From Sclerodactyla briareus (lineage: Eukaryota > Echinodermata > Holothuroidea > Dendrochirotida > Sclerodactylidae), in contig JAODTK010004987.1 in assembly GCA_026419785.1 (NCBI GenBank), forward strand, positions 248,001 through 312,000: a stretch of DNA of 64,000 nt. The letters run 5' to 3'. Under the pieces are notes generated by a model. It was given only the letters and a program-made list of their open reading frames with translations. It was not told the DNA's origin and made no database searches. The position numbers and the translations under genes were made by a program. Below, in pieces: positions 48,656-59,899 of this stretch. Position 1 is the stretch's first letter, and each line of letters begins with the position of its first letter.

Positions 48656-50719
48656 CCTTGTCCCGCGTTTGCGCAAATCAGTAAAGTGCTGCTTCTGAAA
48701 ATTGCCGTACCTGAAATTGTTGTGAGCAAAATTATTCAGATACGGTGGCAGAGAAACGCCGAAAGGGTAAGACACAACTTAGTTAGTCTGATTGTTTTCC
48801 TATTGACCTTCTTCGGCCACCGTACCTAAAATTGGGTGTCACTCTAATAAGTAGTAGATTGTCGTAGTCTACATTGCCTGAGCGGCGGCAGTAAATTGTT
48901 TCCTGCTCGATAACGCGTGTTTACGAGAATGTTGTTTGCCTGTGAAACCTACTTGGTAGAGCTCACAACCACAGGCATTTGAAGCATTAGGCGTACTACA
49001 ACGCATATCAAATAAAATGACGCTGTTCATATTGATGTGAGTCTCTGCCCAATGGAAAATTTGTGGAATCCTCCCCAGATATGATTTGTATTACCGAAAA
49101 AAAAAAAAAAAATGAGTAGCAGAGTACTGTGATCTAAATTTCCCGAACTATTAGTTAATTAAAGCGCTAACTATCGGTCGATTGGCTCACCATCGAAATG
49201 AGTGACAGTCCGTTTGATATAACAGGGTAGAGTGTGCCTTTCTGTCGTAAGTAAAAATACTAGAAATGCAAGTGGAAAATTTGACAATTCTGCCATCTTG
49301 ACGACGAACTATTTTAGTCCATAAATTTCTGAAAAAGGGACCAATTCTATGAACTCTTCGTCGTTTTACTTCCAATAAAACGTTTCCGGATGAAGTGAGG
49401 AGAAAATCCCAATCATTTTTTTCCACGAAGCAGCAGATGTACTTAGGAAATCCATACGAAATGAGGGTTCCCGGACGCCGCTAAGTTCAATTATTCGATC
49501 ACAATGACCCATTCGACAGTTGCAGTAACGTTAAGTTTTGACACATCGGATCGGCGTGAAAAACGCATGTGAGAATAATGTCGGGTGGTAGCTCTATGGG
49601 TGTCTATATCCATTGAAATAATGAGTCGTTGCTCTGAAATTGTTGTTAATTTTTCTTCATATGATGAGCCTATCTAGGCGATGCGAGGCAATCGGCAACA
49701 TGGGATCTTCCTGTTACTTTGCGATTTCCAGCTTTCTCTGTGCACTCATTCTGGGATACTCTACACCAAAATGACGATTTCAATACATGGGATCCTTTTT
49801 GTGGAGACCTCGGCAAGCTCCGTTTGGGTGTAATTCTTTACAACTGATAATATTAGAAGACTAATAGTCATGTTAATACCATGAATGGTGATTTCTTCAT
49901 TTCCACTAATAGTCCACCTGTCTGTGGTTGATCCGATCCATTCATTGTACGGAGCCAATGACAGAACGACAATAGGAACGAACGTTAGCAATTGAAGTAC
50001 AATAAGGAAGAAAAAATCCAACATATTACACTTCTATGTTGAATATAACCAAATCGTCCAACTGATTCCAATTGAACTCCATCGTTTGTGGGCTTTGCGT
50101 TCAACTGAAGAATGAACCACCATAAAAATAAAAACAAAAAATATATATGAGCGTAGTGGTTCTCTCGTCTATGTCTCTGAAGGTCAGCTACAAATTGTGC
50201 AATAAAAATGTCATTGGAAGTCACTGATTTATCTTGCAGGCATTCGAATCGAAAATCCCTCAAAAAATCAACACTCTGAATTGATTATAATCATTAGAAA
50301 GATAAAAATCTGAGTATCAGAGATTAACAATGAATGCAACAGCTCTAAATATATGGGGTGTGAACAATACAACGAAGGAAAACCTCTTTGAAACGATATT
50401 TTCGTTTCAAATATTTTGTTTGAACAACAAATCCTGCTTCATTATTTCATTTTGATGTTTGCTGCTAGAAAGTTTGCAATGGTTGTACTTCGTATTTCCG
50501 AAAATTGACTCCAATACTGTACATAATGAATACTCTGTACAGAGATTTAATTATCAGCCTAATTAGGGGTCTTCCCACTTGAACTGTGTCTTTTCAGTTC
50601 GTTCCGTTGAATATGATTCTAAATGTCACCACAAAAACATTCACTGGGAGTTTCCTGTTCATTCAATACTGCTAAGGTAGAGTATTGACACAACACACAG
50701 GCGTCCTGTATGCGGTATC
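48656..50719. other. Spacer between the inverted arms; unidentified minus-strand ORFs
   Basis: About 2.1 kb unique sequence. A minus-strand frame (49,761-50,024, 87 codons) starts with a hydrophobic stretch LDFFFLIVLQLLTFVPIVVL, like a signal peptide or membrane anchor, followed by a polar segment with an NYT glycosylation sequon. It has no recognised family. A second minus frame lies at 49,187-49,426. Whether either is a gene is unknown. Confidence 0.3.
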
Positions 50720-52640
50720 TGAACTGCCTCATCACAAGCTTTCTGAAAGAGGCGAGATCATTGGTGAACGCTAGCTCTCACCGCATATATTGAGGGGTCA
50801 TCTTGAGACTCATTCCCATAGAATATATAAATGATGATATATCGTACATAGGAAAGACACAATTGCCATCGTGACCCATCGTCGTACTGGATGCCCTGTT
50901 GAAGAGAGTCTAGGGAACGTTCACTGCAGCATTAGGCTCGATTCTGAGTGTACTTGCACATTGCGATATTTGCGGAGACTCGTATTCGTATCAGTATCAA
51001 ATGATTCTTCTGCCTCACCCTGACAGTGATATTTGTTCAATAACAATATGGACGGTCCTTATAGGCGAATAGACTCCTAGGTGATTCTATACCATATCAG
51101 ACGCAGAATAACATTTGCCACACTATATATATTACAACAATCCTCAGTGAATGGGCTTCCAATGAACTCGGAACAACATGTAATTTCTTTTAGCAACTTG
51201 TTGTGTATTACTACTGATCTTCAGGTTTGGAATAGATATGTTGATAAGCCCATCTAATTGGCATATTCCGTATTCAAACGGACTTGGGGCCAAAAACACT
51301 GCGTTTTCATATTTCCCCCAGTGATGATAATTGATAATCTATATTTACATAGTGGAGACCGCTTGCGTATTCGTGTATAGTTATGAGGATAGTCTTTCGA
51401 AGATATCAATCTTCAAACAAATACTCTGGTATCATTCAAACGTATATATGGTACACATATGAAAAAGAAAAAAACACAGAGAAAAAAATACAAATCGTTG
51501 TGAGATCGTTATGCTAATCCAACATTCACATGGCGCCTGAATGTGGTCCCCAAAACGTTTTTTGATGACTTGCCTTTCTGGTTATCCTCTCCACTTGTTA
51601 TTTTGATGCGTGTAATTAGTCTAGTTGGTGATATATATATATTGTAATTACAAAAGTACTGGTTCTGGGTCCGTCAATCACGCTTCCTGCCTAACTTCAT
51701 CATGAGGCTGTTTCGCACTCGATAGCTGCATTGCTTTTGTTATGTGTCATGTAAGTCATTCGGGAATTCAATTAATTGATATTTTCGCTAACGAGGCATA
51801 TTTGTAATATAGATGTGACGTCTGGTCATCCCTTACCCTTCAAGTAATCCAGATGAATAGCTCTCTGTATCTAGAATGGTGGATGGTCGGTAAACACGAG
51901 AAGTACCTCTCTTATAGTTCAAATCACATGCTTCAGCACATTAAAATGAAACTTAGTCAATGTTACGCTATATCTATTACACAGCACCGTGTCATTTTAG
52001 GCATAAAAAACAATAGCTATTTTTGCTTAAGATGGGTTCAATGGTGTGTAGAATTGCATGGATGTGGGCTATAACATACACTGTTACACACGTGTCATTG
52101 CGTGAGTGCAATGTATTGTCCTATGGTTCACATACGCATCGCATTGCCTGGTGTCGAATATAGCTTTGTTTTTCACTGCATTGTTCCTCTCTACTGTAAC
52201 TTTCAATTAGAGGTGAGAACATATGTTGTCCTATTCCATCTCCAAGACACTTATGATATGAGTCATTTTGTCTTGTTTGTCAATAACATGTAACCCCAGG
52301 CATCGACGGTGCAAATGTTGGTGCTATAATTCGACCACAAGGAGTCCTAACCTATTCCTATTAGAGCCTTTTTTTTAAGTATCGTTTCGAGAATTGTCCC
52401 ACGTTTCTAATGATTCGGGTCGGAACCACTCCAAAACAGTGTATGTGAGTGGTGAGTGGCTTGCAGCTTATCATCGAGTTCCAATGGAACTCGACTTCTC
52501 TTTCAGTTGTTTTTCTTGATTCTGAACGAGGAATAGCCTATTCGTATCAGTCACCTGTGTACAATTGGAGGGCCCCCAATCACACCATACTGGACAACGA
52601 CAATCTATTGGTAACGAAACCGTCATCCATGTTATAAGGG
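50720..52640 (-). repeat. Inverted duplication, right arm
   Basis: Mirror partner of the left arm, longer by about 0.5 kb because of unmatched sequence at about 51,600-52,340. On the minus strand near 50,800-50,640 a frame of about 47 codons is open and shares Phe-Thr-(His/Asn)-Asp-Leu-Ala with the left arm near 48,601. This might mean the arms derive from a coding element, but the evidence is thin. Confidence 0.8.
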
Positions 52641-53375
52641 TGAGTATAGGTTTAGTTTGATGAGCCGCATCTATATTGGTCAACGCCAAGCGATTCGCAT
52701 CGTAGGCACGATAGCACTGATTACGTTGTTTTTCAACTTGTCATCCGGTAGCTCATAATAGACATCATCGCACAATAGTCTGATCCTACCTTGTGTTATA
52801 CCACCTCCGGTAGCGATCGTGCCTGGCATGTTGATACTCACTTAGTATCCTTAGTTAATCTTGTCATCGATTCGTATCTGGTCAACGTTCGCTGTCAGTC
52901 CAAGGTATTAGCATACAGCGGGTAATCAAATATAGTAAATCGAATACCACAAATGCTTCCGTTTGAAGTAATAAGGGGACACATCGGTCGTAAGGTTGAT
53001 TCGCGACAGATTCATCCAGCTCTAGGGCAGATATTGTTTCGTATACTCACGTGAATCACTGTGGGTGTGCAATTGGCATAGAACCGTCATACTGTGCTAA
53101 CCTTGTATGTTATATATTCTAATCTGTAAATGTACTCCGGCGATGTAGTTTACATAAGTTTGAGAACCATCTCATACATGGTACTACGTATTTATAAAGT
53201 AATTTCAATGTTCAATGTTTTGTTTGATGCAATACAAACACGTCGAAGATCGTGTCACAATGTTTCAGTGTCTCTGGCTAAAGTACAATCATCTGTATAT
53301 TAACGTGAGTATTTTTTTTTATATAAGACCAGGAAAAGCGCCTTATATCTGACGTGTAATAATATATATTTTCAG
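52641..53375. other. No gene recognised; intron candidate
   Basis: AT-rich, with a pyrimidine-poor but usable acceptor (TATATTTTCAG) at its end, directly before the candidate exon. Confidence 0.3.
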
Positions 53376-53499
53376 AAAATGATAAACTGGCGTGTTCCGA
53401 TGCAAACATGTCCCGAGTTGGATATTCTGGAAACACTTGTGGATGATGCCGCCGTTGCGTTCGGGTACACGTGGGTATACCGACTACTCCTTAAGTCAC
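53376..53499 (+). CDS. Candidate internal exon of an unidentified host gene
   Basis: The 124-bp segment is bounded by an acceptor ATATATATTTTCAG (ending 53,375) and a near-consensus donor GTGAGT (from 53,500). It is open in one frame throughout, encoding a stretch containing TCPELDILETLVDDAAVAFG and then YTWVYRLLLKS. The length is normal for an animal internal exon and the composition looks protein-like: an acidic region followed by a hydrophobic, possibly membrane-embedded segment. I thought of SLC26-type anion transporters, which have a Leu-Val-x-Asp-Ala hydrophobic segment, but this match is weak and I do not claim it. No partner exon was identified nearby. Confidence 0.35.
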
Positions 53500-55599
53500 G
53501 TGAGTTCAACATTTATGAAGTCATGCCGCGTCCCGATTTCGCACTTAACAATTATATCAAATATCAGTTCTGCTGACGGAAATAATTTCTTTTATAATTC
53601 CACGTTTTGTCTGTCATCGTTTTGCTAGTTCACGATGCGAAATGAAACTTTAGAAAGATGTGAGACGAGAAATTTCTCATGTGAGAACATAGTTCCGCCA
53701 CATCAGCTGAGAGCCTATTTTGAAACGTCCTCCCCTTATGACCTATTTATTCTGCCTTACATGCCTTAGATACAGATCGCCGTACACCCGATATGGGGTG
53801 TCTCGTTTTAGCCCTGGGAATAATTTGCTCGTATTAGCTTGAATTAAGAAGAGTATTTTGTTAAATTGTTTTCTGATAAGCACGACGATCCCTAACCGTA
53901 TCGAATGTTTCCTGCGTTTCCCAGTCAGTGTTCTTCTCAAATGAATAAGTGCAACCACGAACCTAGTGTCCAAGCAGGTGAATATACACTCTCATGTGTG
54001 CATTTCGGGTGCGGGGAAAAGATTTTTTTGCTTCTTCTTTGATCAGATTTCTATTAGTGTACTCAGTTTCATTTATATAAGCACGACCTTGTTAGGAACT
54101 GTGACCTTTGATTAAAAAATTTACCATAACTCAATAGATTTGAACTAGGGTGTTCAAAATTATACGTAATATTTTCGAATCGTTGTTATATAATCAGTAA
54201 ACAAGCCTCTTGAACATGAGACATCAAACCTAATATCAATCTGTTATGGTAGCTAAGGAGGGTGGGAGAAGCGTGAACATTCTTTGACCTCTTTGGGTGA
54301 ACAGAGCGGGCATGTGAATGACTGCTCCGATAACAGAAGGAAAAAATCTTCTCCAAGCAGTGGAATCCACTTTCCCCTAACATTAAAAGATCTGTGGGAC
54401 TTTCATTGAGACGTTCCGTAGGACAAACTTCCGGGAGAACTTAGACAACGTTTTTATATTTAATTCCTAAAAAAACAAAAAACAAAAAACCCTGTGTGTT
54501 CGGGGTGTTGTGCCCCCATTCGTCAACGATGGCGGTAGTTTTTTCTTACGTGATATAATGGAGAGAATGGAAGTTGGAATGATGGCAGATATAATAACTG
54601 TGACAGTGATTCATTCTTGATATGCTACATAACTGACATTATAATAAAATCACGACAACGAAGTAGTTTTGTCTTTTTGATGTTCTTCAAACCCAAACGT
54701 GGTAGAAACTTTACAAATCGTCGTCTTAACCCAGATATGAGCTCACAGATGTAGTTGTGAAAATGGTTTGCTCACATAGCATTTAAACTGACGCAAATAC
54801 TACCCTTGAAGTGTTAGAGGTTGAAGTGGCGTGATTAACGTTCGTCGGTTAGCAATAATAACATTGGTGTGGTGCATAACTGGACCTTCAAAAGATATGA
54901 AGACCTTATTAAAGTCGGCATCATCCCTCGTATCAATCCCCTGAAAGTCAAGTCTTCATCGCCTCAACGTTTTTGTACAACATTTCCAAAAAACTAAAAT
55001 CGAACATTTGTTAGCGGAAATTCATCATCTCTGAAAACCCGATTTGATTACTTCAGCTCACATACTTTCTGATTCACCTACATCAATTGCCCAAAACTTG
55101 AGTGCAATGAGTACATCACTCCACACTACCCCTCTCTCACTCGTTCCCGGTGGCACCAAAAGTCACTCCAGGATGCCACCTAATTACCTACAATATTCGT
55201 CTTCTCCTGAACCTGTCACATTTCATCATAGTGCCACTTTCTCATGGCAGCATTCTATTCTACAGGGAAAATTTTCTCGGTTTCTTCTGCAGGTCGTTGA
55301 TCCGTTACTTACAATAATTACTTTGTTTCCCCAAGAGCCGCAAAACCTTTTCGTAACTTGCGCAATCCAGCAGTTGATCGTTACATCATGTTGGAATGCA
55401 ATATGGTACAATGTCAAGGGCGAGCCAGTTAGTTTTTTACACCGCAATCGAGAATTGTCAACGAATACAGAAAATAGATAACATCTCTTACCCGTTGCCA
55501 CGGGTGTGAGACCAGGGGTGTACCTGGCTATAACACCTTTCAACATTTGTATGACTAGATTATGGAGAGGGTTGTGGGGTACTGACCGTGGGGCCCTAA
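53500..55599. other. No gene recognised; 145-codon ORF at 55,044-55,481
   Basis: The plus-strand ORF of 145 codons (55,044-55,481) is the longest here, but has no motif I recognise, and a minus-strand ORF overlaps it. There are A-rich strings near 54,470. Confidence 0.35.
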
Positions 55600-56090
55600 T
55601 CAGTGGAGGTTTCTGACTTGGACTCCGCGCTTGATGCTGCATTACTCGCCGAGTTCATGGACTCTCTGGTTGATGCCCTTAGCACAGGCAAATCCGTTGG
55701 GCCCTCAGGTGTTATGGACCAAAGCTAATATCCAGTCTTTTGTCGAAATCTGCCCAGGTGTTTTGGTGGAGGTCACCAAGTAGTTCGTTTACCTAGACAG
55801 TGTCATCAGTGACTGCGAGCCCGAGGTCATAGACGCCTAGGACTAGCAAGCGTGTGTGGCGGTCGCGATATCTGAGCACAAGAACCAGTCTCTGTGTTTT
55901 TGGCTCATAATTGTGCTTCCTGTCTTGGCTATTTTATGAGGCTTGAAAGCTCAATTCGGGCTGAGACGACGTTTTGATTCCTTTTTTACTACCTTACTTC
56001 GTCTCATCCTCGATTAGTGCTGGCGGGATCGTGTATCCAACGCTAGGGTTCTAGGAGGCAGGGATGGTGTGTTGAACATTAGCAGCTACC
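55600..56090 (+). mobile_element. LINE RT fragment (catalytic end and thumb)
   Basis: Across frames the order is LDAALLAEFMDSLVDAL (55,630-55,680; equivalent to the xADDxALLAE block, with the first residues garbled), LWTKANIQSF (near 55,715), FVYLDSVIS (55,787), then LASVC-like and WLFYEAWKL-like blocks and RDRVSNARVLG (56,022-56,055). In RTE/CR1-like RTs this is the region from the catalytic aspartates through the thumb. Frameshifts separate every block. Upstream RT and endonuclease are absent. GC-rich sequence to about 56,450 may be the rest of the element, and an AATTAAAGATAATCAAGATC string (56,547) may be its tail. Confidence 0.7.
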
Positions 56091-56570
56091 CATGATTTTG
56101 ACGATCGCCATTTTCGACTTTTTTTTGGGCATATTTGGGGAGCCTCCCGGCGGACGATTCTGTCCTGTGTGAACGGGATTGAGTGGCCTGGGGCAAACTG
56201 CCGGGACTCCCCCGTATCTCTTGGTTGCCGCAGCTCCAGGGTACCTCGGGAATTGGGAGAGGGGCCTGGCCTGGTTGCTTGCCCGTGGAGAGGTTTGGCG
56301 TTGGAAGCGCTAGGGCGAAGGGGGGGGTTGGGGATGCGGAAAGGTTGCCTTCCTGGACATGTGAGAGGGTGAGTTTCTCTAGGACACCACCCGTTCAGCC
56401 TGTTCTATCTGATTCAAAACGTTCGTTATTAGTAATATAAGTAACTTGGCTTGGTCCTAGACCTGAAATTCTCTCCCACGTCCTTTTGGCGCACGGCTGG
56501 CCCTTCCCTTTTAGAAGGGTCTATGACTGGTACTCCGGCAGAATAATTAAAGATAATCAAGATCAAGATT

Positions 56571-59500
56571 TCATGCGGGTTTCTTATCCACTGTTACAGG
56601 AGGGTTCTTGATTGAGGAAGAGGCAGGGCGTGGGGGATGAAGGGAAGTGAAGGAGGGAACCAAACCTGAAGGGACTATTCGTATCAATTTATTTGATTGT
56701 TGCGTTGATTAACTGGGACAGGCTTATGACGTTCCTAAGGTCACCCAGGAGGGAATTATATTTGGGTACAAAAGTCGAGTCGCTAGAGGGGGAGACGGAG
56801 AATGATCGTTCCCGAACAAGTCTTGTGATCGTGGGATAACCCCCAGACACCAACGACCCATCCGTTGGTGTGGTGAGTTTCGTATACCAAAAGTACCGAC
56901 AGGTTTTCAAACGGCTGCGTAATATGTTGTGGAAAATTGATTAAATCTATTCTCTCTACAAGAATCGCTCGAATTTTATTCATAGTATAATTGTTAATAT
57001 CGACGTTTTCATATTGTGTCACTGTTTTTTCTGAAAGCCCTTCTCGTCTGTTTGTGCAACTGCTGTGTATTGTATTCTCCGGAGATTTCGAATTTCTATT
57101 TGTGTGTCTTGGGGGAGGGCGATAGGGAAGTCCCTCTCAATTTAAATGACGCAGTTGCAATCTTTTGTTGATTTCAGATCAATGTAACCCATAAAGGAAC
57201 CACAAAAAACACCTACCAGAAATGAAGTATTCGAACAATGATGACAAATGTAATGAAAGATTTGCATTCTTAGGTGTATCGTATGGGTGCCCATATTTTT
57301 ACCAACAGCACACAATCCTAGCATTCCACTCCTAGTTTCGAACGACTACAAGGAGCCCTTGTGGAAATGATGCGATATTATTTATGTACATGATAACACC
57401 CAGTGTGCCATTCTCAACATACGCAGTAGAGTAAGGAAAATATTCACATCATTCGATTCTTCAGGCGGAATTTACTTCACGAGATCCTGATGTATCATAG
57501 CAAGTTCCCAGTGATTTTTTTTCTTCAAACTTATATTATTGTTTCCTCATTATTTGCATATAATTGATAGGAACTCCTACCCTGTCCCGAGCAGGGTATA
57601 TACTACACCGGGATTCTAAACGTGGCTGTCCGGATCGCTGTGTATGGCATGCCCTCGGTTACTGTCTATCATTATTCTCACATTTAGTCTCGTCCATGTC
57701 GAATACAAATTTGAAAAATAGTTAGGGAAGGGGGCCGTTGTGGGGCGTGGAAGGAATGTCGAAAAATGAAACATTGTCATTCGCCACACCCTATTCGGAT
57801 AGAAACGGCCTTGCCTGTCTGTAGTTTGAGCGTCCCTCCATCAAGTAACCCGACGCCAAATAACAGTAGCTCTCATAAGAGAATATTTTGGGTGAAGATT
57901 AGGGTACCTCCATTCATTAATGCTCGTCAATAACTCTCTTCTAAGAGGTTCAGATAGGCCGCTGCTGTATTATCTTCGTCTGGTAGATATGATAGATAAA
58001 AAGAAACGTAACAATAGACATAGGTGTCATTGAAAGAGGTACTACGGATAACTAAAAATACACAACATGGCAAACATATGTAGCGGAACAATCGTGACTC
58101 GCCTTCACGAGTCCATAATAGGACTTGGGAATGACAATATTTTGATTCTCGAACTTGTTTCTTCACGCTATCGAGGACAAAGAGGAGAAATCTTATTTCA
58201 ACTATATTATAGTATTTTCCAAGTTCCGACCTATGCTAATATTCTTTCCATTGCTACTGTTAACTGTTAAATGTTAACTATAATAATTATAACTGAGTGC
58301 GACTTTTGTAGCATCAGCAGGGAGATGTGAATATCTGTCTGAATGAGGCTCTCCTAATCATGGGATAAACAGGTACTTGGGCATGGGCCCAGAAAATGAC
58401 CTGCTAGTGTAAACATGACACGTTCGAAAGAATCACGGCGCTATCTTCAGACACATTCTCTTATCTCGTTGATCATTCCAGTATAGAAGTGGTTTAGTGC
58501 TGTTTGTGTTCCTGTATGGATGGCCGTGGCTTATATTGCCACAGCTAGGCAGCAGGTTGTTGGGCAACATACTGGATCTTCAGATTAGAGTCAAGTAAGG
58601 CATGGTAATAACATGGGTCGGTCTGTAGCTAGATCTTAAACTGGATACTTTGTTTCGCAATGATACACATACTTGTACTAAACAAACTATAATGGGATTC
58701 AAATGAAAAACTTACAAAATCTACATATCACCATTAATTTCTACGTAAATACCTTTTCCCGTCGGTATTCATTGCGCAAAAAATGTCATTATTCCTGTGA
58801 AGGTCCGTCTAGTTCAGCGCTAATTTGTTAATACTTTGGTCTTTGAAATGAATCCAGTCTTACCGAGTAGAAAGAGCATCACATCTCTTACATCGCATCG
58901 TCTGTACTCTGAGCCTAGCAGGCAAACTACTGGGATTCCATCTCAGTCAACAATAAAACGCATTCAGAAGACGCCTTTACATACCCTCATAGTTACTGAC
59001 GGTAATGCAACGGGGCGTAAATCATTCATTCAATGAACTGATAGTCCTTCCGGTACTGGGGCAATCAAGCGGTTGCTTTCAAACCTTGGTATGCCCTGTG
59101 GGGTTGTGAATACAACTTTATCTCTTTTCATGCAGAATTAGTTGTGAACTTTCCGGCAAACATGAGATCATTATCTTTATTATAGAAATCACGTGCAATC
59201 TATCCGCTTTGTTGAAAAAAAATATTAACAGTCGACTGTCAGAACCAATTGTCAATACACTTCCTGTTAGTAGATGATAGCATTTCTTGAGTTCTATCGT
59301 AGATACAGGCAGACCTGTGCATAGCGGAATTGCCATAGCATCTCAAAATTATTGCCGCCCCATACAGGGAACTATTGAAACTATTGCGATTGATGTTAGG
59401 GTTGATTATCCATCTAAGCTCAGTAATGCCTCATCTCCAAGAATTTATAGGGCTTGATCTCGCTTGAGTGACACTTTGGTGAGTTGGATTTTCGAAGAGG

Positions 59501-59685
59501 GCAGAGGGTTGATAAGAAGATTGTAAATGACGGAGAACATTCTGTCTCAGGATCAAGTATGATAAATTATACCCCAGCGAATCACCTAAGGTGCATTCTT
59601 GGAAATACAATTCATACAAGTCGAGTGTAGTGATCAGCGGGAAACGATGTGATGTGCGGGCGGTTTAAACATCATCCATTTCCGA
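56571..59685. other. No gene recognised
   Basis: Short ORFs on both strands, none with family motifs. At 58,785-58,817 a frame reading CHYSCEGPSS recalls the end of an Ig-like domain, but is too short to judge. Confidence 0.35.
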
Positions 59686-59876
59686 GGATTATACTGTGGA
59701 AGGCCAATTTTGGTCACCAAGCTATACTGATTGATCAGGAGGGAAGCAACCAAGAGATAATCCTTACGGGATTATACTGGGGAGGCAAATTTGCACCTCA
59801 GTGATTGACAGGAGATAATCCCCAGCAGGATTATACTAATGAAGGCCAATCTGCGCCTTAGTGATTGACAGTAGGC
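59686..59876. repeat. Three-unit minisatellite at the 3' side of the PLE
   Basis: Units start GGATTATACTG (59,686), GGATTATACTGGG (59,768) and GGATTATACTAATG (59,828) and share GAAGGCCAAT, CAGTGATTGACAG and GAGATAATCC parts. Spacing is 82 then 60 bp. Because the neighbouring PLE is on the minus strand, these repeats lie just past its coding end. Confidence 0.88.
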
Positions 59877-59899
59877 ACATCAGGGAGGGGTGACGAGTG

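Noticed and set aside
53376..53576. SLC26-type anion transporter exon
   Set aside because: The resemblance rests on a few hydrophobic and acidic residues; not enough to name a family.
55044..55481. 145-codon plus-strand ORF as a gene
   Set aside because: No family motif, no splice context, and an antisense ORF of similar length overlaps it; length alone is not convincing.
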